Source: Ruminococcus albus AD2013 (lineage in GTDB: Bacteria > Bacillota > Clostridia > Oscillospirales > Ruminococcaceae). From it: a stretch of DNA of 64,000 nt. The stretch is from contig NZ_JAGS01000001.1 of the NCBI RefSeq assembly GCF_000526775.1, forward strand, positions 2,666,001 to 2,730,000, written 5' to 3'. Position 1 is the first letter of the stretch, and every line of letters begins with the position of its first letter. The notes beneath the pieces are model-generated. The model searched no databases, was not told the DNA's origin, and saw nothing but the letters and a program-made list of their open reading frames with translations. Positions 51,017 to 60,792 of the stretch are shown here, in pieces. Made by a program: the position numbers and the translations under genes.

Positions 51017-51934
51017 TTATATGGAATAGAAGTGGTTCATGCTGCCATCGCCCCAGAAACCGAGATAACCGTGGTTGAAATCCTCGGGATGTTCAAGGTA
51101 CATATCAACAGCTGCCTTAACGCTGGGTGTTACCTGATAGGAATAAGTACCCAGATAAAGTGTCCATTCAAGACCTGAGAACTGGTTGGGCTGAGTAAGT
51201 ACGCCCCATATGGTGTTGGGGAATCTGGAATCGTAAACTCTGTTCATTACGACTTCAACGACCTTAGCCTTTTCGTACTCGCTTATCCAGTTAGCACCGT
51301 ACTCATGACCTACAACGTTGCACAGCCAGATGTATTCTTCATCTGTTACCTGTATCTTTCTGCCGTTGTCCTGCTGTTCCTCTGCCTGAGTTTCCTCAGC
51401 GGGTGCAGGCTCTTCGGAAGAAGTTTCCTCAGGCTGTTCCTCATAAACAGGCTCGCTCTCAACATACTCGGGCTCATCGTATACCGGAACTTCCTCATAA
51501 ACAGGCTCTTCGTAATATTCCTCACTTACTGTCTCGGGAATTTCCTCAACAACAGGAACGGTAGTAACTGCGGGTGCAGATGCTGCCTTCTTCTCGACCT
51601 TCTTCTCTTCTGCAGATGTCTTGGCAGTCTTCTTGGAAGCCTTAGTAGTTTCGGTCTTCTTTTCAGCCTTCTTAGTAGTAACTGCTGTTGTCACAACAGT
51701 GATCTTGTCCTCAGCTGCTTCTTCAGATGTAGTTTCCTCATCAGTAACAGTTTCATCTGAGGTAGTTTCATCATCAGTGGTATCCTCGTCATCTGTGGTC
51801 AGTTCCGAGTATGTCTTGACAGTTACATTTTCATCTGCGCTGCCGCTATTGTTTGCTGCCTGATATGTAAATCCTGCAAAAGCTCCTGTAGCTACCATGC
51901 ATACTATAACGGCTGCGATCTTAAGTTTAGTCAT
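51017..51934 (-). CDS. Cell-wall hydrolase, SleB/hydrolase-2 family
   Basis: About 305 residues. The start at 51934 is chosen because AAAGGA lies 7 bp before it. A signal/anchor segment (about 5-25) is followed by a long low-complexity linker rich in Glu, Thr, Lys, Pro and Tyr (TTDDEDTTDDETTSDE, YEEPVYEEVPVYDEPEY; about 35-195). The C-terminal 105 residues form the hydrolase-2 domain (LCNVVGHEYG, KAKVVEVVMNRVYDSRFPNTIWGVL, QFSG), related to the spore-cortex lytic enzyme SleB, which cleaves the glycan chain. In a vegetative cell it may trim peptidoglycan at the surface. Confidence 0.85.
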   Translation of the reverse strand: MTKLKIAAVIVCMVATGAFAGFTYQAANNSGSADENVTVKTYSELTTDDEDTTDDETTSDETVTDEETTSEEAAEDKITVVTTAVTTKKAEKKTETTKASKKTAKTSAEEKKVEKKAASAPAVTTVPVVEEIPETVSEEYYEEPVYEEVPVYDEPEYVESEPVYEEQPEETSSEEPAPAEETQAEEQQDNGRKIQVTDEEYIWLCNVVGHEYGANWISEYEKAKVVEVVMNRVYDSRFPNTIWGVLTQPNQFSGLEWTLYLGTYSYQVTPSVKAAVDMYLEHPEDFNHGYLGFWGDGSMNHFYSI

Positions 51935-52275
51935 ATTATAATCCTTTCTCATTTATCTGTGGTTATTAATCTCTCTCTTTTGTTCACGATGACTATAATA
52001 ACACATTTCACCAAAGATTACAATAAGGTTACATTGGTTTTCCATTTTGTAAACACTTCAAACGCATGATTAACCTCATTTTTTGTTTATCATACACAAT
52101 AAAAAAGCCGATTTTTTGACCATATTTTGAACTTAATTATATATTTTAATCATTGCTCAAAAGAGAAAATCCCCGAAAAATCAGTATTTTCGACCCGTTT
52201 CGAGCCGATTTTTTACCCACTTTTACAGCTAAAAAAATCAGTCTTTTGACACCGTTTTTGTCATATAATACAAGT

Positions 52276-52289
52276 TGTAACCGATTACA
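52276..52289 (+). promoter_or_regulatory. LacI-family operator
   Basis: The 14-bp palindrome TGTAACCGATTACA, with the central CG typical of LacI/GalR regulators, about 80 bp before the promoter of the GH95 operon. The regulator gene is not in the window. Confidence 0.6.
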
Positions 52290-52362
52290 TTTTTGCTACA
52301 CCGCGCTCTTTTTTCTTTGGCATACTCAGACGCTAACTTGTTCGACCCGCGCAAAACAGGAC

Positions 52363-52391
52363 TTTACATTTATGGGAGAATATGATATAAT
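52363..52391 (+). promoter_or_regulatory. Promoter of the GH95 operon
   Basis: TTTACA (52363-52368), 17-bp spacer, TATAAT (52386-52391). Confidence 0.75.
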
Positions 52392-52430
52392 ATTATATAT
52401 ATGTCTTTTCAAAGGAACGGCGGTGAGCTT

Positions 52431-54701
52431 ATGGTCAACAAAAAGATATGGTTCAAAACTCCCGCAGATGACTGGAATGTTGCTCTGCCTGTGGGCAATG
52501 GCAGGATAGGGGGTATGTGCTTCGGCAAGCCTGTTTGCGAGATCATACAGCTCAACGAGGACTCCATATGGTCGGGCGGATACCGCAGGCGCAATAACGC
52601 TTCCGCTCTTCCGAATCTCGAAAAGGTCAGACAGCTTCTACGCGAGGAAAAGATAGCCGAAGCCGAAAAGATAGTCACCGAAGCTTTCTGCGGCACTCCC
52701 GAAAGTCAGCGCCACTATATGCCACTTGGTGACCTCACCATATACCATTATAAAGAGGGCACCTGCGAGTACATAAGCCGTTCCCTCGACCTTGAAAATG
52801 CCGTCTGTGAAACACGCTATACTATCAACGGTACAAACTTCACAAGGCGCGTCATATGCTCCGAGCCTGCACAGGTCATGGCTATATGCATCGAAGCCGA
52901 TAAGCCTGCTTCTGTATCCGTAAAGGTCGGCATCGGCGGGCGAGATGACTATTTTGATGACAACACTCCCATAAACGACACCGATATCCTCTATTACGGC
53001 GGAAGCGGCTCCGAAGATGGAATATGTTTTGCCGCCTATATCCGCGTTATCGGCGAAGGCGGCACAGTCCTCAGATGGGGCAGCAGCATCGTCACCGAGT
53101 GCTGCGACCGCGTGACAATAATACTCGGCGCACAGACAAGCTTCCGTGTGACCGACTACAAAAAAGCGGCTGAGCTTGATGTTCTCACCGCTGCTGAAAA
53201 GACATTCGATGAACTTCTGAAAGAACACACCGAGGATTACCGAAGCTTTTTTGACAGAGCTTCCATAACCTTTGAAGATACTGCCGATAACACCCTGCCC
53301 ACCGATGAACGGCTTGCGGCAGTAAAGGCGGGCGGAGTTGATAACGGACTTGTATCGCTGTATTTCGACTTTGGCAGATACCTGATGATATCGGGCAGCC
53401 GTGAGGGCACTCTACCCCTGAATCTGCAAGGGATATGGAACAAGGATATGTGGCCTGCATGGGGTTCAAAATTCACGGTGAATATCAACACCGAGATGAA
53501 TTACTGGTGTGCGGAGACCTGCGGTCTCGGGGAACTGCATACGCCGCTGTTTGACCATATCGAGCGTATGCGGCCGCATGGCAGGGATACCGCCCGTGAG
53601 ATGTACGGCTGCGGCGGATTTGTCTGCCACCACAACACGGATATCTGGGGCGATACCGCTCCGCAGGATATATGGATACCGGGCACACAGTGGGTCACAG
53701 GCGCGGCGTGGCTGTGCACTCATATATGGGAACACTGGCTCTTTACGCAGGATAAGGAATTCCTTGCACAGAAATACGATACCATGAAAGAAGCCGCAAA
53801 GTTCTTCGTGGATTTCCTTATAGATGACGGCAGCGGCAGACTTGTCACCGCCCCATCGGTATCACCCGAGAATACCTATATCACCGAAAGCGGCGCGAAA
53901 GGTTCTGTATGTATAGGACCTTCCATGGACAGCCAGATAATCTATCAGCTTTTCACCGCAGTTATCGAAGCGGGAGAAATACTTGATACAGATAAAGCTT
54001 TCGGAGAAAAACTCCGCACCATGCGGGATAAACTGCCCAAGCCCGAGATAGGCAAGTACGGTCAGATAAAGGAATGGGCAGTGGACTACGATGAAGCCGA
54101 GCCGGGGCACAGGCACATCAGCCAGCTTTACGCGCTGTACCCTGCGGATATGATATCCGTAAGGCATACTCCTGAACTCGCAAAGGCGGCAAGAGCAACT
54201 ATCGAGCGAAGGCTTGCAAATGGCGGCGGACACACAGGCTGGTCGAGGGCGTGGATAATAAACCACTGGGCAAGACTGCACGACGGTGAAAAGGTCAAGG
54301 AGAATATCGCGGCTCTGCTGTCGAATTCGACTTCGGACAATCTGTTCGATATGCACCCGCCTTTCCAGATAGACGGAAATTTCGGTGCGGCTGCAGGTAT
54401 TGCGGAGTCATTGCTGCAAAGCCATAACGGTGAGATACAGCTTCTCCCCGCACTCAGCCCCGACTGGAAAAGCGGCAGTTTCAGGGGACTTCATGCAAGA
54501 GGCGGATACACGGTGGACTGTGTATGGCAGAACTCTCGACCCACCCGATGCACCGTGACCCCGATACAGGACGGCAAATGCACCATTGTTCTACCCAAGG
54601 ACTGCAAACCAACGTCAGTCAGCGCAGACCACGAATACTGCGGCGACTGCATCGTGGTAAGCACCAAAGCGGGCAGAAGTTTCGAGATAATGTTCGGATA
54701 A
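52431..54701 (+). CDS. GH95 alpha-L-fucosidase/galactosidase-like protein
   Basis: About 756 residues. Start at 52431 follows GGTGA. Family words include WNVALPVGNGRIGGMCFG, MNYWCAETCGLGELHTPL, GTQWVTGAAWLCTHIWEHWLFT and DPSPSNGGGHTGWSRAW-like GGGHTGWSRAWIINHWARL. GH95 enzymes remove alpha-1,2-linked L-fucose or L-galactose, for example from xyloglucan side chains. There is no signal peptide, so it acts inside the cell on imported oligosaccharides. It heads an operon with a 114-residue protein and a GH26 lipoprotein and is preceded by a LacI-type operator. Confidence 0.86.
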   Translation: MVNKKIWFKTPADDWNVALPVGNGRIGGMCFGKPVCEIIQLNEDSIWSGGYRRRNNASALPNLEKVRQLLREEKIAEAEKIVTEAFCGTPESQRHYMPLGDLTIYHYKEGTCEYISRSLDLENAVCETRYTINGTNFTRRVICSEPAQVMAICIEADKPASVSVKVGIGGRDDYFDDNTPINDTDILYYGGSGSEDGICFAAYIRVIGEGGTVLRWGSSIVTECCDRVTIILGAQTSFRVTDYKKAAELDVLTAAEKTFDELLKEHTEDYRSFFDRASITFEDTADNTLPTDERLAAVKAGGVDNGLVSLYFDFGRYLMISGSREGTLPLNLQGIWNKDMWPAWGSKFTVNINTEMNYWCAETCGLGELHTPLFDHIERMRPHGRDTAREMYGCGGFVCHHNTDIWGDTAPQDIWIPGTQWVTGAAWLCTHIWEHWLFTQDKEFLAQKYDTMKEAAKFFVDFLIDDGSGRLVTAPSVSPENTYITESGAKGSVCIGPSMDSQIIYQLFTAVIEAGEILDTDKAFGEKLRTMRDKLPKPEIGKYGQIKEWAVDYDEAEPGHRHISQLYALYPADMISVRHTPELAKAARATIERRLANGGGHTGWSRAWIINHWARLHDGEKVKENIAALLSNSTSDNLFDMHPPFQIDGNFGAAAGIAESLLQSHNGEIQLLPALSPDWKSGSFRGLHARGGYTVDCVWQNSRPTRCTVTPIQDGKCTIVLPKDCKPTSVSADHEYCGDCIVVSTKAGRSFEIMFG

Positions 54702-54725
54702 AATTATATAAAGAGGTGAACTACG

Positions 54726-55070
54726 ATGTCGGTGTCGATATATTACGAAGCCGAAAGAAAGCATAAGCTGAACGATGAAGAAAAGGCAGAGGTCAGTGCG
54801 ATAGTTGACAGATACTGCGCAAAGTACCCATTTGAAGAAAAGTACGAAGACTTCTGCCTGTACAGTGAGCCTTTTGACTCCGAAGAAACCGTGCTGCAAG
54901 GCTCAACAGCCCTGCCCGCAGGCAGCGACATCGTATATGATATACTATGTTACTGGCTCGAATGTCTGACAGAGCTGACAAGATATCTTCAAGGCTGCCA
55001 ATGGCACGTAAATATTGATGATATGGACCTTACCTGGGATGAGGACAGCGGCTGGCTGCCCGATATCTGA
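54726..55070 (+). CDS. Conserved-looking small acidic protein, unknown function
   Basis: 114 residues, acidic, with a helical N-terminus (YYEAERKHKLNDEEKAEVSA) and a Trp- and Asp-rich C-terminus (WHVNIDDMDLTWDEDSGWLP). No family is recognised and no signal peptide is present. It sits between the GH95 and GH26 genes, with gaps of 24 and 30 bp and a GAGGTGA ribosome site, so it is co-transcribed with them. Confidence 0.6.
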   Translation: MSVSIYYEAERKHKLNDEEKAEVSAIVDRYCAKYPFEEKYEDFCLYSEPFDSEETVLQGSTALPAGSDIVYDILCYWLECLTELTRYLQGCQWHVNIDDMDLTWDEDSGWLPDI

Positions 55071-55100
55071 ATGTAGCAAGAGAGGAAAGTAAACAGTAAA

Positions 55101-56843
55101 ATGAAGATGAGATTTTTATCAGCCGTTATCGCGGCAGTACTTATGTCAGGCTGTCTGGCGGCGTGCGGTAATGAGATACACAATAACAAAGATGTCACCG
55201 CCGAACTTGACCTGCTGACAGCAGACGAGGATACCACCGACGAGGAGACTACCAAGGAAGAAGCAGTCACCCCCGTACCCGAAGAAGAAAAGACCGAAGA
55301 CGAGGTCAAAAGCTTCAAGGAAGTCAAGATAAAGGCGGCTGAACTGAAGTACAAAAAACACGAAAAGACTTATCAGGCTGAGAAAGGCAAGCTTAACGGC
55401 ACTGCCGCAGAAGCCTCCAAGCGCAATGGCTATGAGGGCAGCGGCTATGTTTCGGGCATATCTCAGGAAAGCGACTGGGAACTTGAATTTGAAGTCCCTA
55501 CAGACCAGTTCTATAATATAGTACTGACAGTAGGTTCGGACGAAGCAGCAAGCGGCGGATTCAGCCTTGACGGCAGCAAATACAGCGAGTTCACCGTAAT
55601 AAACGAGGACAACGAAGGCAGATTCGAAAATATCTCCTTCAAGAATGTCAAGCTGAAAAAGGGCAAGCACAAGGTGTCATTCATACCCGATACAGGTATA
55701 GTAGATATCGACCAGGTGAAGGTGACTGCCAACGACGAGATAAACAAGCTGAGCCTTAATGCCACAGGCGCAGTGCTCTCCGATAAAGAAGCCGAGTACA
55801 ACGCAAAGGCATTGTACAGGCTTATATGCAATAACTACGGCACAAGAGTGCTTCTCGCCCAGAATGATACAGCAGGCACGAATTACGAAAGTGAATTGAT
55901 ACATAAAGTTACAGGCAAATACCCCGCTGTACGGCTGGGTGACATGATGTATGTAACAAGCACCAAGCACGCCGACCAGTCCGCCGCCGAGATAGCGGAA
56001 GCCCTCAAATGGTACAAGGACGGCGGTATTGTGGGATATATGTGGAACTGGACTTCACCAAACAACCCCGATGACAATGAGAGCGTATATGCCGAGAACG
56101 CAAAATTCAATATAACTAAGGCAGTGACCGATGAAGCGATAGCTCTCCTTGACCCCGATACCCTGGCACAAATGGCTGAGGACGGTACTATATCCGATGA
56201 ATGTCTCAAAATAATCACCGATATAGATAAGGTATCCGAACAGCTGATAAAACTCCGCGACGATGGTGTTCCCGTACTGTGGCGTCCTTTGCAGGAAGCC
56301 TCCAACGGCCTGTACTGGTGGGGCAAAGATGCAGATTCCTACATTTGGCTCTGGCAGACGATGTATGCCCGCATGACAGGCTACCACGGTCTGCATAACC
56401 TGGTATGGGTTTGGTCAGCACAGAATATCAACTGGTATGTTGGCGGAGATTACTGTGATGTCCTCTCTGCGGACGTATACGGCAGCGATAAGAGCGGTCA
56501 GGTGAATGCACTGCTTTATCTGCAAAGTGTTGCAGGCGGCAAGCCAATAGCTATGAGCGAATGCGACCGTATGCCGCTTATACAAAATCTAGCCGATGAA
56601 CACGCTATGTGGGCGTATATCGGGCAGTGGGGCGGAAGCTGTATAGTAAACGAAGAAGGCGGTCTGTCGGAAGAATTCAACACCGAGAAAGACCTTATAA
56701 CCATGTATAACAACGACCTCACCATCACCCGTGATAAACTCCCCGACCTGATGACTATGGCAACGGAGATAAAGAAAGAGGAAGAAAAAGCCACAAAGGA
56801 TAAATCCAAGAAAGCTAAGGCAAAAAAAGATACCGAGGATTGA
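55101..56843 (+). CDS. GH26 beta-mannanase lipoprotein with N-terminal CBM35-like domain
   Basis: This 580-residue lipoprotein has a signal peptide ending in LAAC (Cys22). An acidic linker (TADEDTTDEETTKEEAV) precedes a CBM35/CBM6-like module (about 92-212; YQAEKGKLNG, YEGSGYVSG, DIDQVKV). The GH26 domain (about 235-545) shows the acid/base Glu in PVLWRPLQE and the nucleophile Glu in AMSECDR. It should cut internal bonds of beta-mannan at the cell surface. The C-terminus is Lys-rich (KKEEEKATKDKSKKAKAKK). Confidence 0.87.
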   Translation: MKMRFLSAVIAAVLMSGCLAACGNEIHNNKDVTAELDLLTADEDTTDEETTKEEAVTPVPEEEKTEDEVKSFKEVKIKAAELKYKKHEKTYQAEKGKLNGTAAEASKRNGYEGSGYVSGISQESDWELEFEVPTDQFYNIVLTVGSDEAASGGFSLDGSKYSEFTVINEDNEGRFENISFKNVKLKKGKHKVSFIPDTGIVDIDQVKVTANDEINKLSLNATGAVLSDKEAEYNAKALYRLICNNYGTRVLLAQNDTAGTNYESELIHKVTGKYPAVRLGDMMYVTSTKHADQSAAEIAEALKWYKDGGIVGYMWNWTSPNNPDDNESVYAENAKFNITKAVTDEAIALLDPDTLAQMAEDGTISDECLKIITDIDKVSEQLIKLRDDGVPVLWRPLQEASNGLYWWGKDADSYIWLWQTMYARMTGYHGLHNLVWVWSAQNINWYVGGDYCDVLSADVYGSDKSGQVNALLYLQSVAGGKPIAMSECDRMPLIQNLADEHAMWAYIGQWGGSCIVNEEGGLSEEFNTEKDLITMYNNDLTITRDKLPDLMTMATEIKKEEEKATKDKSKKAKAKKDTED

Positions 56844-56850
56844 TATAAGC

Positions 56851-56881
56851 AAAAGGCACTCCTGCGCGGGAGTGCCTTTGT
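56851..56881 (+). terminator. Terminator of the GH95/GH26 operon
   Basis: Stem AAAGGCACTCC/GGAGTGCCTTT with a six-base loop, immediately after the GH26 gene. Confidence 0.85.
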
Positions 56882-56901
56882 TCTTTATATTGCGTACAAA
56901 A

Positions 56902-56930
56902 TAAAAAAGCCCGCATATGCGGACTTTTAT
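56902..56930 (-). terminator. Terminator of the fatty-acid operon
   Basis: On the minus strand, stem AGTCCGCA/TGCGGGCT followed by TTTTTTATTTT, just after acpP. Confidence 0.85.
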
Positions 56931-56943
56931 AAATCTCGGAAAA

Positions 56944-57183
56944 TTATTCCTCGGTCTTAGCCTCGATGAACTTAACGATATCACCAACAGTCTTGATGTT
57001 CTCAACTTCCTCATCGGGGATCTCAAGATCAAAGCTCTCTTCAATATTCATGACCAGATCAACAACGTCCAGAGAGTCAGCACCCAGATCTTCAGTGATA
57101 GAAGCGTCTGTAGTTACCTTATCCTCGTCAACGTCGAGCTGCTCAACAATGATCTCACGAATCTTGTCAAATACCATGTTCAT
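56944..57183 (-). CDS. acpP: Acyl carrier protein
   Basis: 79 residues. Carries growing acyl chains on a 4'-phosphopantetheine arm attached to the Ser in GADSLDVVDLVM. Acidic and helical, normal length. It is the last gene of the acc/fab operon here, 11 bp after accA, with GGAGG before the ATG. A strong terminator follows. Confidence 0.95.
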   Translation of the reverse strand: MNMVFDKIREIIVEQLDVDEDKVTTDASITEDLGADSLDVVDLVMNIEESFDLEIPDEEVENIKTVGDIVKFIEAKTEE

Positions 57184-57194
57184 TTCCCTCCATT

Positions 57195-58067
57195 CTATAC
57201 ATTACTGGAATTCTCAGCAAGACTTTCATCCTGCTTCGTATCAGAATGCGGAAACTCTTCAAAGTCTCCGACAACCCTAAACTTATTATAGCGACTATTT
57301 ATCATTTCGTCAAGCCCTTTTTGAAATTTTCTTTGTAAATTTTGCAGACTTTCTGAAATAAACGCTGAAATGTTTTCCGCGGTCTGAGTAGGGTCATTAT
57401 GCGCCCCTCCGTCAGCCTCGGGAATGATGTGATCGCACACCTTTAATTTTACAAGATCTTCCGCGGTGATCTTCATGATATCGCAGGCTTCACGTTCGCG
57501 GGAAGCGTCTTTCCAGAGGATACTTGCAAAGCCCTTTGGAGATATTACCGAGTACAGAGCGTTTTCAAGCATAGCCAGTTCATCGCATACAGCCAGCGCC
57601 AGTGCGCCGCCCGAACCGCCTTCACCCAGTATTATTGATATCACAGGGGTCTTCAGCGTCATGAACTCCATTATGTTGCGGGCTATGGCTTCGCCCTGAC
57701 CTCTCTTTTCAGCCTCAACACCGGGGTAAGCACCGGGGGTATCAACAAGGCATATAACAGGTCTGTGAAATTTTTCAGCCTGACGTGCCAGCCTTAAAGC
57801 CTTGCGGTATCCCTCGGGATGGGGCATACCGAAGTTGCACTCCTGATTTTCTTCAAGGTCGCGTCCCTTGACCTCTGCTATGACCGTTACAGGAGTACCC
57901 TCAAAAGAAGCCACACCGCCGATTATAGCTCTGTCATCGCCGCACAGCCTGTCGCCGTGCATCTCAAAGAACTCATCGAATATCATCGGTATATAGTCCA
58001 GAGCGGTAGGTCTGCCCTTGTGCCTGATTATATCAAGCCTGCGGCTTGCCGAAAGCTGTTCACTCAT
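57195..58067 (-). CDS. accA: Acetyl-CoA carboxylase carboxyltransferase subunit alpha
   Basis: This 290-residue subunit, with AccD, moves the carboxyl group from carboxybiotin to acetyl-CoA to make malonyl-CoA. Family words are FFEMHGDRL, DRAIIGGVASFEG, PHPEGYRKALRLARQAEKF, TPGAYPG and GEGGSGGALALAV. Slightly shorter than E. coli AccA. It overlaps accD by 8 bp, consistent with coupled synthesis of the alpha and beta subunits. Confidence 0.95.
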   Translation of the reverse strand: MSEQLSASRRLDIIRHKGRPTALDYIPMIFDEFFEMHGDRLCGDDRAIIGGVASFEGTPVTVIAEVKGRDLEENQECNFGMPHPEGYRKALRLARQAEKFHRPVICLVDTPGAYPGVEAEKRGQGEAIARNIMEFMTLKTPVISIILGEGGSGGALALAVCDELAMLENALYSVISPKGFASILWKDASREREACDIMKITAEDLVKLKVCDHIIPEADGGAHNDPTQTAENISAFISESLQNLQRKFQKGLDEMINSRYNKFRVVGDFEEFPHSDTKQDESLAENSSNV

Positions 58068-58953
58068 TTTCAGCGACCTCCTTTACCTCGGGACTTTTAT
58101 GGAGCTTGATAAGGTGAGCAAGAACTCTTCTCATCTTATTGCGCTCGACTATCATATCAACAAAGCCGTTTTCAAGCATGAATTCAGCCGACTGGAAATC
58201 ATCGGGGAGCTTCTGCTTGATAGTACCCTCGATGACACGTCTGCCCGCAAAGCCGATAAGCACCTTGGGCTCGGCGATTATGATATCGCCCAGCGAAGCA
58301 AAGCTTGCTGTAACGCCGCCTGTGGTGGGGTCGGTCATTACCGATATGTAAAGTCCGCCTGCCTCGTTGTGCCTTGCAACAGCACCCGAAGTCTTAGCCA
58401 TCTGCATAAGGGATACTATTCCCTCCTGCATTCTGGCTCCGCCCGAAGCCGTAAAGGCGATAACGGGAAGTTTGTGGGCTGTGGCGTACTCAATGGCGCG
58501 TGTTATCCTTTCACCGACAACACTGCCCATGGAAGCCATCATGTAGTTTGAATCCATAACTATTATAACGATATCCTCACCGCGTATCTTAGCCCTGCCT
58601 GTCAGCACAGCATCGGTAAGCCCTGTCTTTTCACGGAGCTCCTTCTGCTTGTTGTCATAGCCAGGGAAGTTTATGGGGTTCTTGGATATCATCTTTCTGT
58701 CGAACTCGCGGAAGCTTCCGTCATCAACGGTTATCTTCAGCCTTTCCTTGGCGGTCAGGCGCGAGTGATAATTACAGTTGGGACATACCTTGCCGTTCTG
58801 ATTGAATTCTTCGATGAAGGTCACGTTCCTGCATCTGGGACATTTGAAAAGCAGCCCCGTGGGGATATCCGTCTTTTTTCTGGAAGAACCGTCATCATTC
58901 TTATCGCTTCCGAGACGTTCCCTCACAACTGAGAAAAAATCCTCAAACTGCAT
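58060..58953 (-). CDS. accD: Acetyl-CoA carboxylase carboxyltransferase subunit beta
   Basis: 297 residues with the N-terminal zinc finger (FKCPRCRNVTF, VCPNCNYH) and the carboxyltransferase core (GASMGSVVGERITRAIEYA, SGGARMQEG, GGVTASFASLGDIIIAEP). Pairs with AccA. It directly abuts accC by one base. Confidence 0.95.
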   Translation of the reverse strand: MQFEDFFSVVRERLGSDKNDDGSSRKKTDIPTGLLFKCPRCRNVTFIEEFNQNGKVCPNCNYHSRLTAKERLKITVDDGSFREFDRKMISKNPINFPGYDNKQKELREKTGLTDAVLTGRAKIRGEDIVIIVMDSNYMMASMGSVVGERITRAIEYATAHKLPVIAFTASGGARMQEGIVSLMQMAKTSGAVARHNEAGGLYISVMTDPTTGGVTASFASLGDIIIAEPKVLIGFAGRRVIEGTIKQKLPDDFQSAEFMLENGFVDMIVERNKMRRVLAHLIKLHKSPEVKEVAENE

Positions 58954-60323
58954 CAGCCTTCACCTCTTTCATCGGCTAAGATGTCCGTGCGGTTAAGAAA
59001 ACCGTTGTCGTAATCGCCCGCGATAAATTCTGGGCGGCGTATAAGTTTCAGCTGGAAATCCACGTTGGTGGCAACACCGTCAACGATAAACTCTGCCAGA
59101 GCCCAGTTCATCTTGGCGATAGCCTCTTCCCTGTCCTTGCCGTGAACTATCAGCTTGCCTATCATGGAATCGTAATAAGGCGGTATCTCGTAGCCAACGT
59201 ATGCTGCCGTATCCACTCTCACACCAAATCCGCCGGGTATGAACATGGAATTTATCTTTCCGGGGGAAGGTCTGAAGTCCTTGGTGGGGTCTTCGGCATT
59301 TATACGGCACTCGATAGCGTGACCTGTAAGCTTTACGTCCTCCTGCTTTATGGAAAGCCTTTCTCCCGAAGCTATCAGCAGCTGCTGCTTAACAAGGTCG
59401 ATACCTGTTACAGCCTCGGTTATAGGATGCTCAACCTGTATACGGGTATTCATTTCCATAAAATAGAAATTGCCGTTCTTATCCACCAGAAATTCGATAG
59501 TACCCGCATTTCTGTAACCGCATACTTTTGCCGCGGTAACAGCCGCCTTGCCCATCTTCTCACGGAGTTCCTGAGTCATGAACGGCGCAGGCGATGGCGC
59601 TTCTTCAAGCACCTTCTGGTTTCTTCTCTGCATCGAGCAGTCTCTCTCGCCGAGATAGATAACATCGCCGTAATCGTCAGCAAGTATCTGTATCTCGATA
59701 TGCTTGGGGTTCTCGATGAACTTCTCTATGTATACCTCGTCATTGCCGAAGCAAGCCAGTGCTTCCTGTCTTGCGGCTTTCATCTGAGATTCAAGTTCTT
59801 CCTCACAGTGTACTATCCTTATGCCGCGTCCGCCGCCGCCCGCCGAAGCCTTGACCATCACAGGATATCCCAGGTCGCGGGAAAGGGTCTTAGCCGCGTG
59901 TATATTGGATATCGCGCCGTCACTGCCCATTATTACGGGCACGCCGTTTTCCTTCATGGTCTCCTTAGCCTGCGCTTTGTCGCCCAGCATCTCTATGGAT
60001 GTGGCACGGGGACCTATGAATACTATACCGCACTTCTCGCACATTCTGGCAAATGCGGGGTTCTCCGACAGAAATCCGAAGCCGGGGTGTATAGCCTCAG
60101 CCCCTGTTATCTCACAGGCGGAGATTATCGCGCGTACATTCAGGTAGCTGTCCTTGCTCTGGGCACCGCCTATGCACACGGCTTCGTCCGCCAGCATAGC
60201 GTGGAGAGCGTTCTTATCAGCAGTAGAATATACTGCCACAGTCTTTATGCCAAGCTCACGGGCAGCACGTATTACGCGCACCGCTATCTCGCCGCGGTTG
60301 GCAATAAGGATCTTTTTAAACAT
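58953..60323 (-). CDS. accC: Biotin carboxylase
   Basis: 456 residues. ATP-dependent carboxylation of the biotin on AccB. The N-terminal FKKILIANRGEIAVRVIRA, ATP-grasp loop ASAGGGGRGIRIV, and the active-site words MQRRNQKVLEEAPSP and EMNTRIQVEHPITE are all intact. Length matches the family (about 450). Lies between accD and fabZ. Confidence 0.96.
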   Translation of the reverse strand: MFKKILIANRGEIAVRVIRAARELGIKTVAVYSTADKNALHAMLADEAVCIGGAQSKDSYLNVRAIISACEITGAEAIHPGFGFLSENPAFARMCEKCGIVFIGPRATSIEMLGDKAQAKETMKENGVPVIMGSDGAISNIHAAKTLSRDLGYPVMVKASAGGGGRGIRIVHCEEELESQMKAARQEALACFGNDEVYIEKFIENPKHIEIQILADDYGDVIYLGERDCSMQRRNQKVLEEAPSPAPFMTQELREKMGKAAVTAAKVCGYRNAGTIEFLVDKNGNFYFMEMNTRIQVEHPITEAVTGIDLVKQQLLIASGERLSIKQEDVKLTGHAIECRINAEDPTKDFRPSPGKINSMFIPGGFGVRVDTAAYVGYEIPPYYDSMIGKLIVHGKDREEAIAKMNWALAEFIVDGVATNVDFQLKLIRRPEFIAGDYDNGFLNRTDILADERGEG

Positions 60324-60346
60324 ATCTATGCTCCTTCAAAGACTAT

Positions 60347-60778
60347 TTATTTTATGGCAAAAGTTATCTCGCAGGATACAGCCTTCTTGCCGCCGACGGT
60401 AGCCAGCGCCTTGCCCACGCCGATAGGACCTTTTACCTTGATTATCTCAACTTCGATCTCCAGTGTGTCACCGGGTACTACCTGCTGACGGAACTTGCAG
60501 TCATTGATACCGCCGAAGAATCCTATCTTGCCCTTGTTCTCGGGAAGTGCCAGCAGAGCCACTGCGCCTGCCTGTGCGCACATCTCTACCATCAGCACAC
60601 CGGGTGTTACAGGGTACTCGGGGAAATGTCCCTTGAACCAGAAATCATCTGCCTTTATATACTTTGTAGCCTTTACCCTCTTGCCGATCTCCAGCTCATT
60701 TATCTCATCGATGAGCAGGAAAGGATCGCGGTGAGGGATAATTTCCATTATCTGTTCTTTGTTCATAAGAACTGCCAT
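60347..60778 (-). CDS. fabZ: 3-hydroxyacyl-ACP dehydratase
   Basis: 143 residues of hot-dog fold. Removes water from 3-hydroxyacyl-ACP in chain elongation. The catalytic His is in IPHRDPFLLID and the Glu in GVLMVEMCAQAGAV, preceded by the family word FKGHFPEYPVTPG. It lies 23 bp before accC. Confidence 0.95.
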   Translation of the reverse strand: MAVLMNKEQIMEIIPHRDPFLLIDEINELEIGKRVKATKYIKADDFWFKGHFPEYPVTPGVLMVEMCAQAGAVALLALPENKGKIGFFGGINDCKFRQQVVPGDTLEIEVEIIKVKGPIGVGKALATVGGKKAVSCEITFAIK

Positions 60779-60792
60779 TATCTATTCCTCCG

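Larger units (their letters stand above)
51935..52430. other. Intergenic region with LacI operator and GH95 promoter
   Basis: An AT-rich gap holding the operator at 52276-52289 and the promoter at 52363-52391; otherwise I see no gene. Confidence 0.5.
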
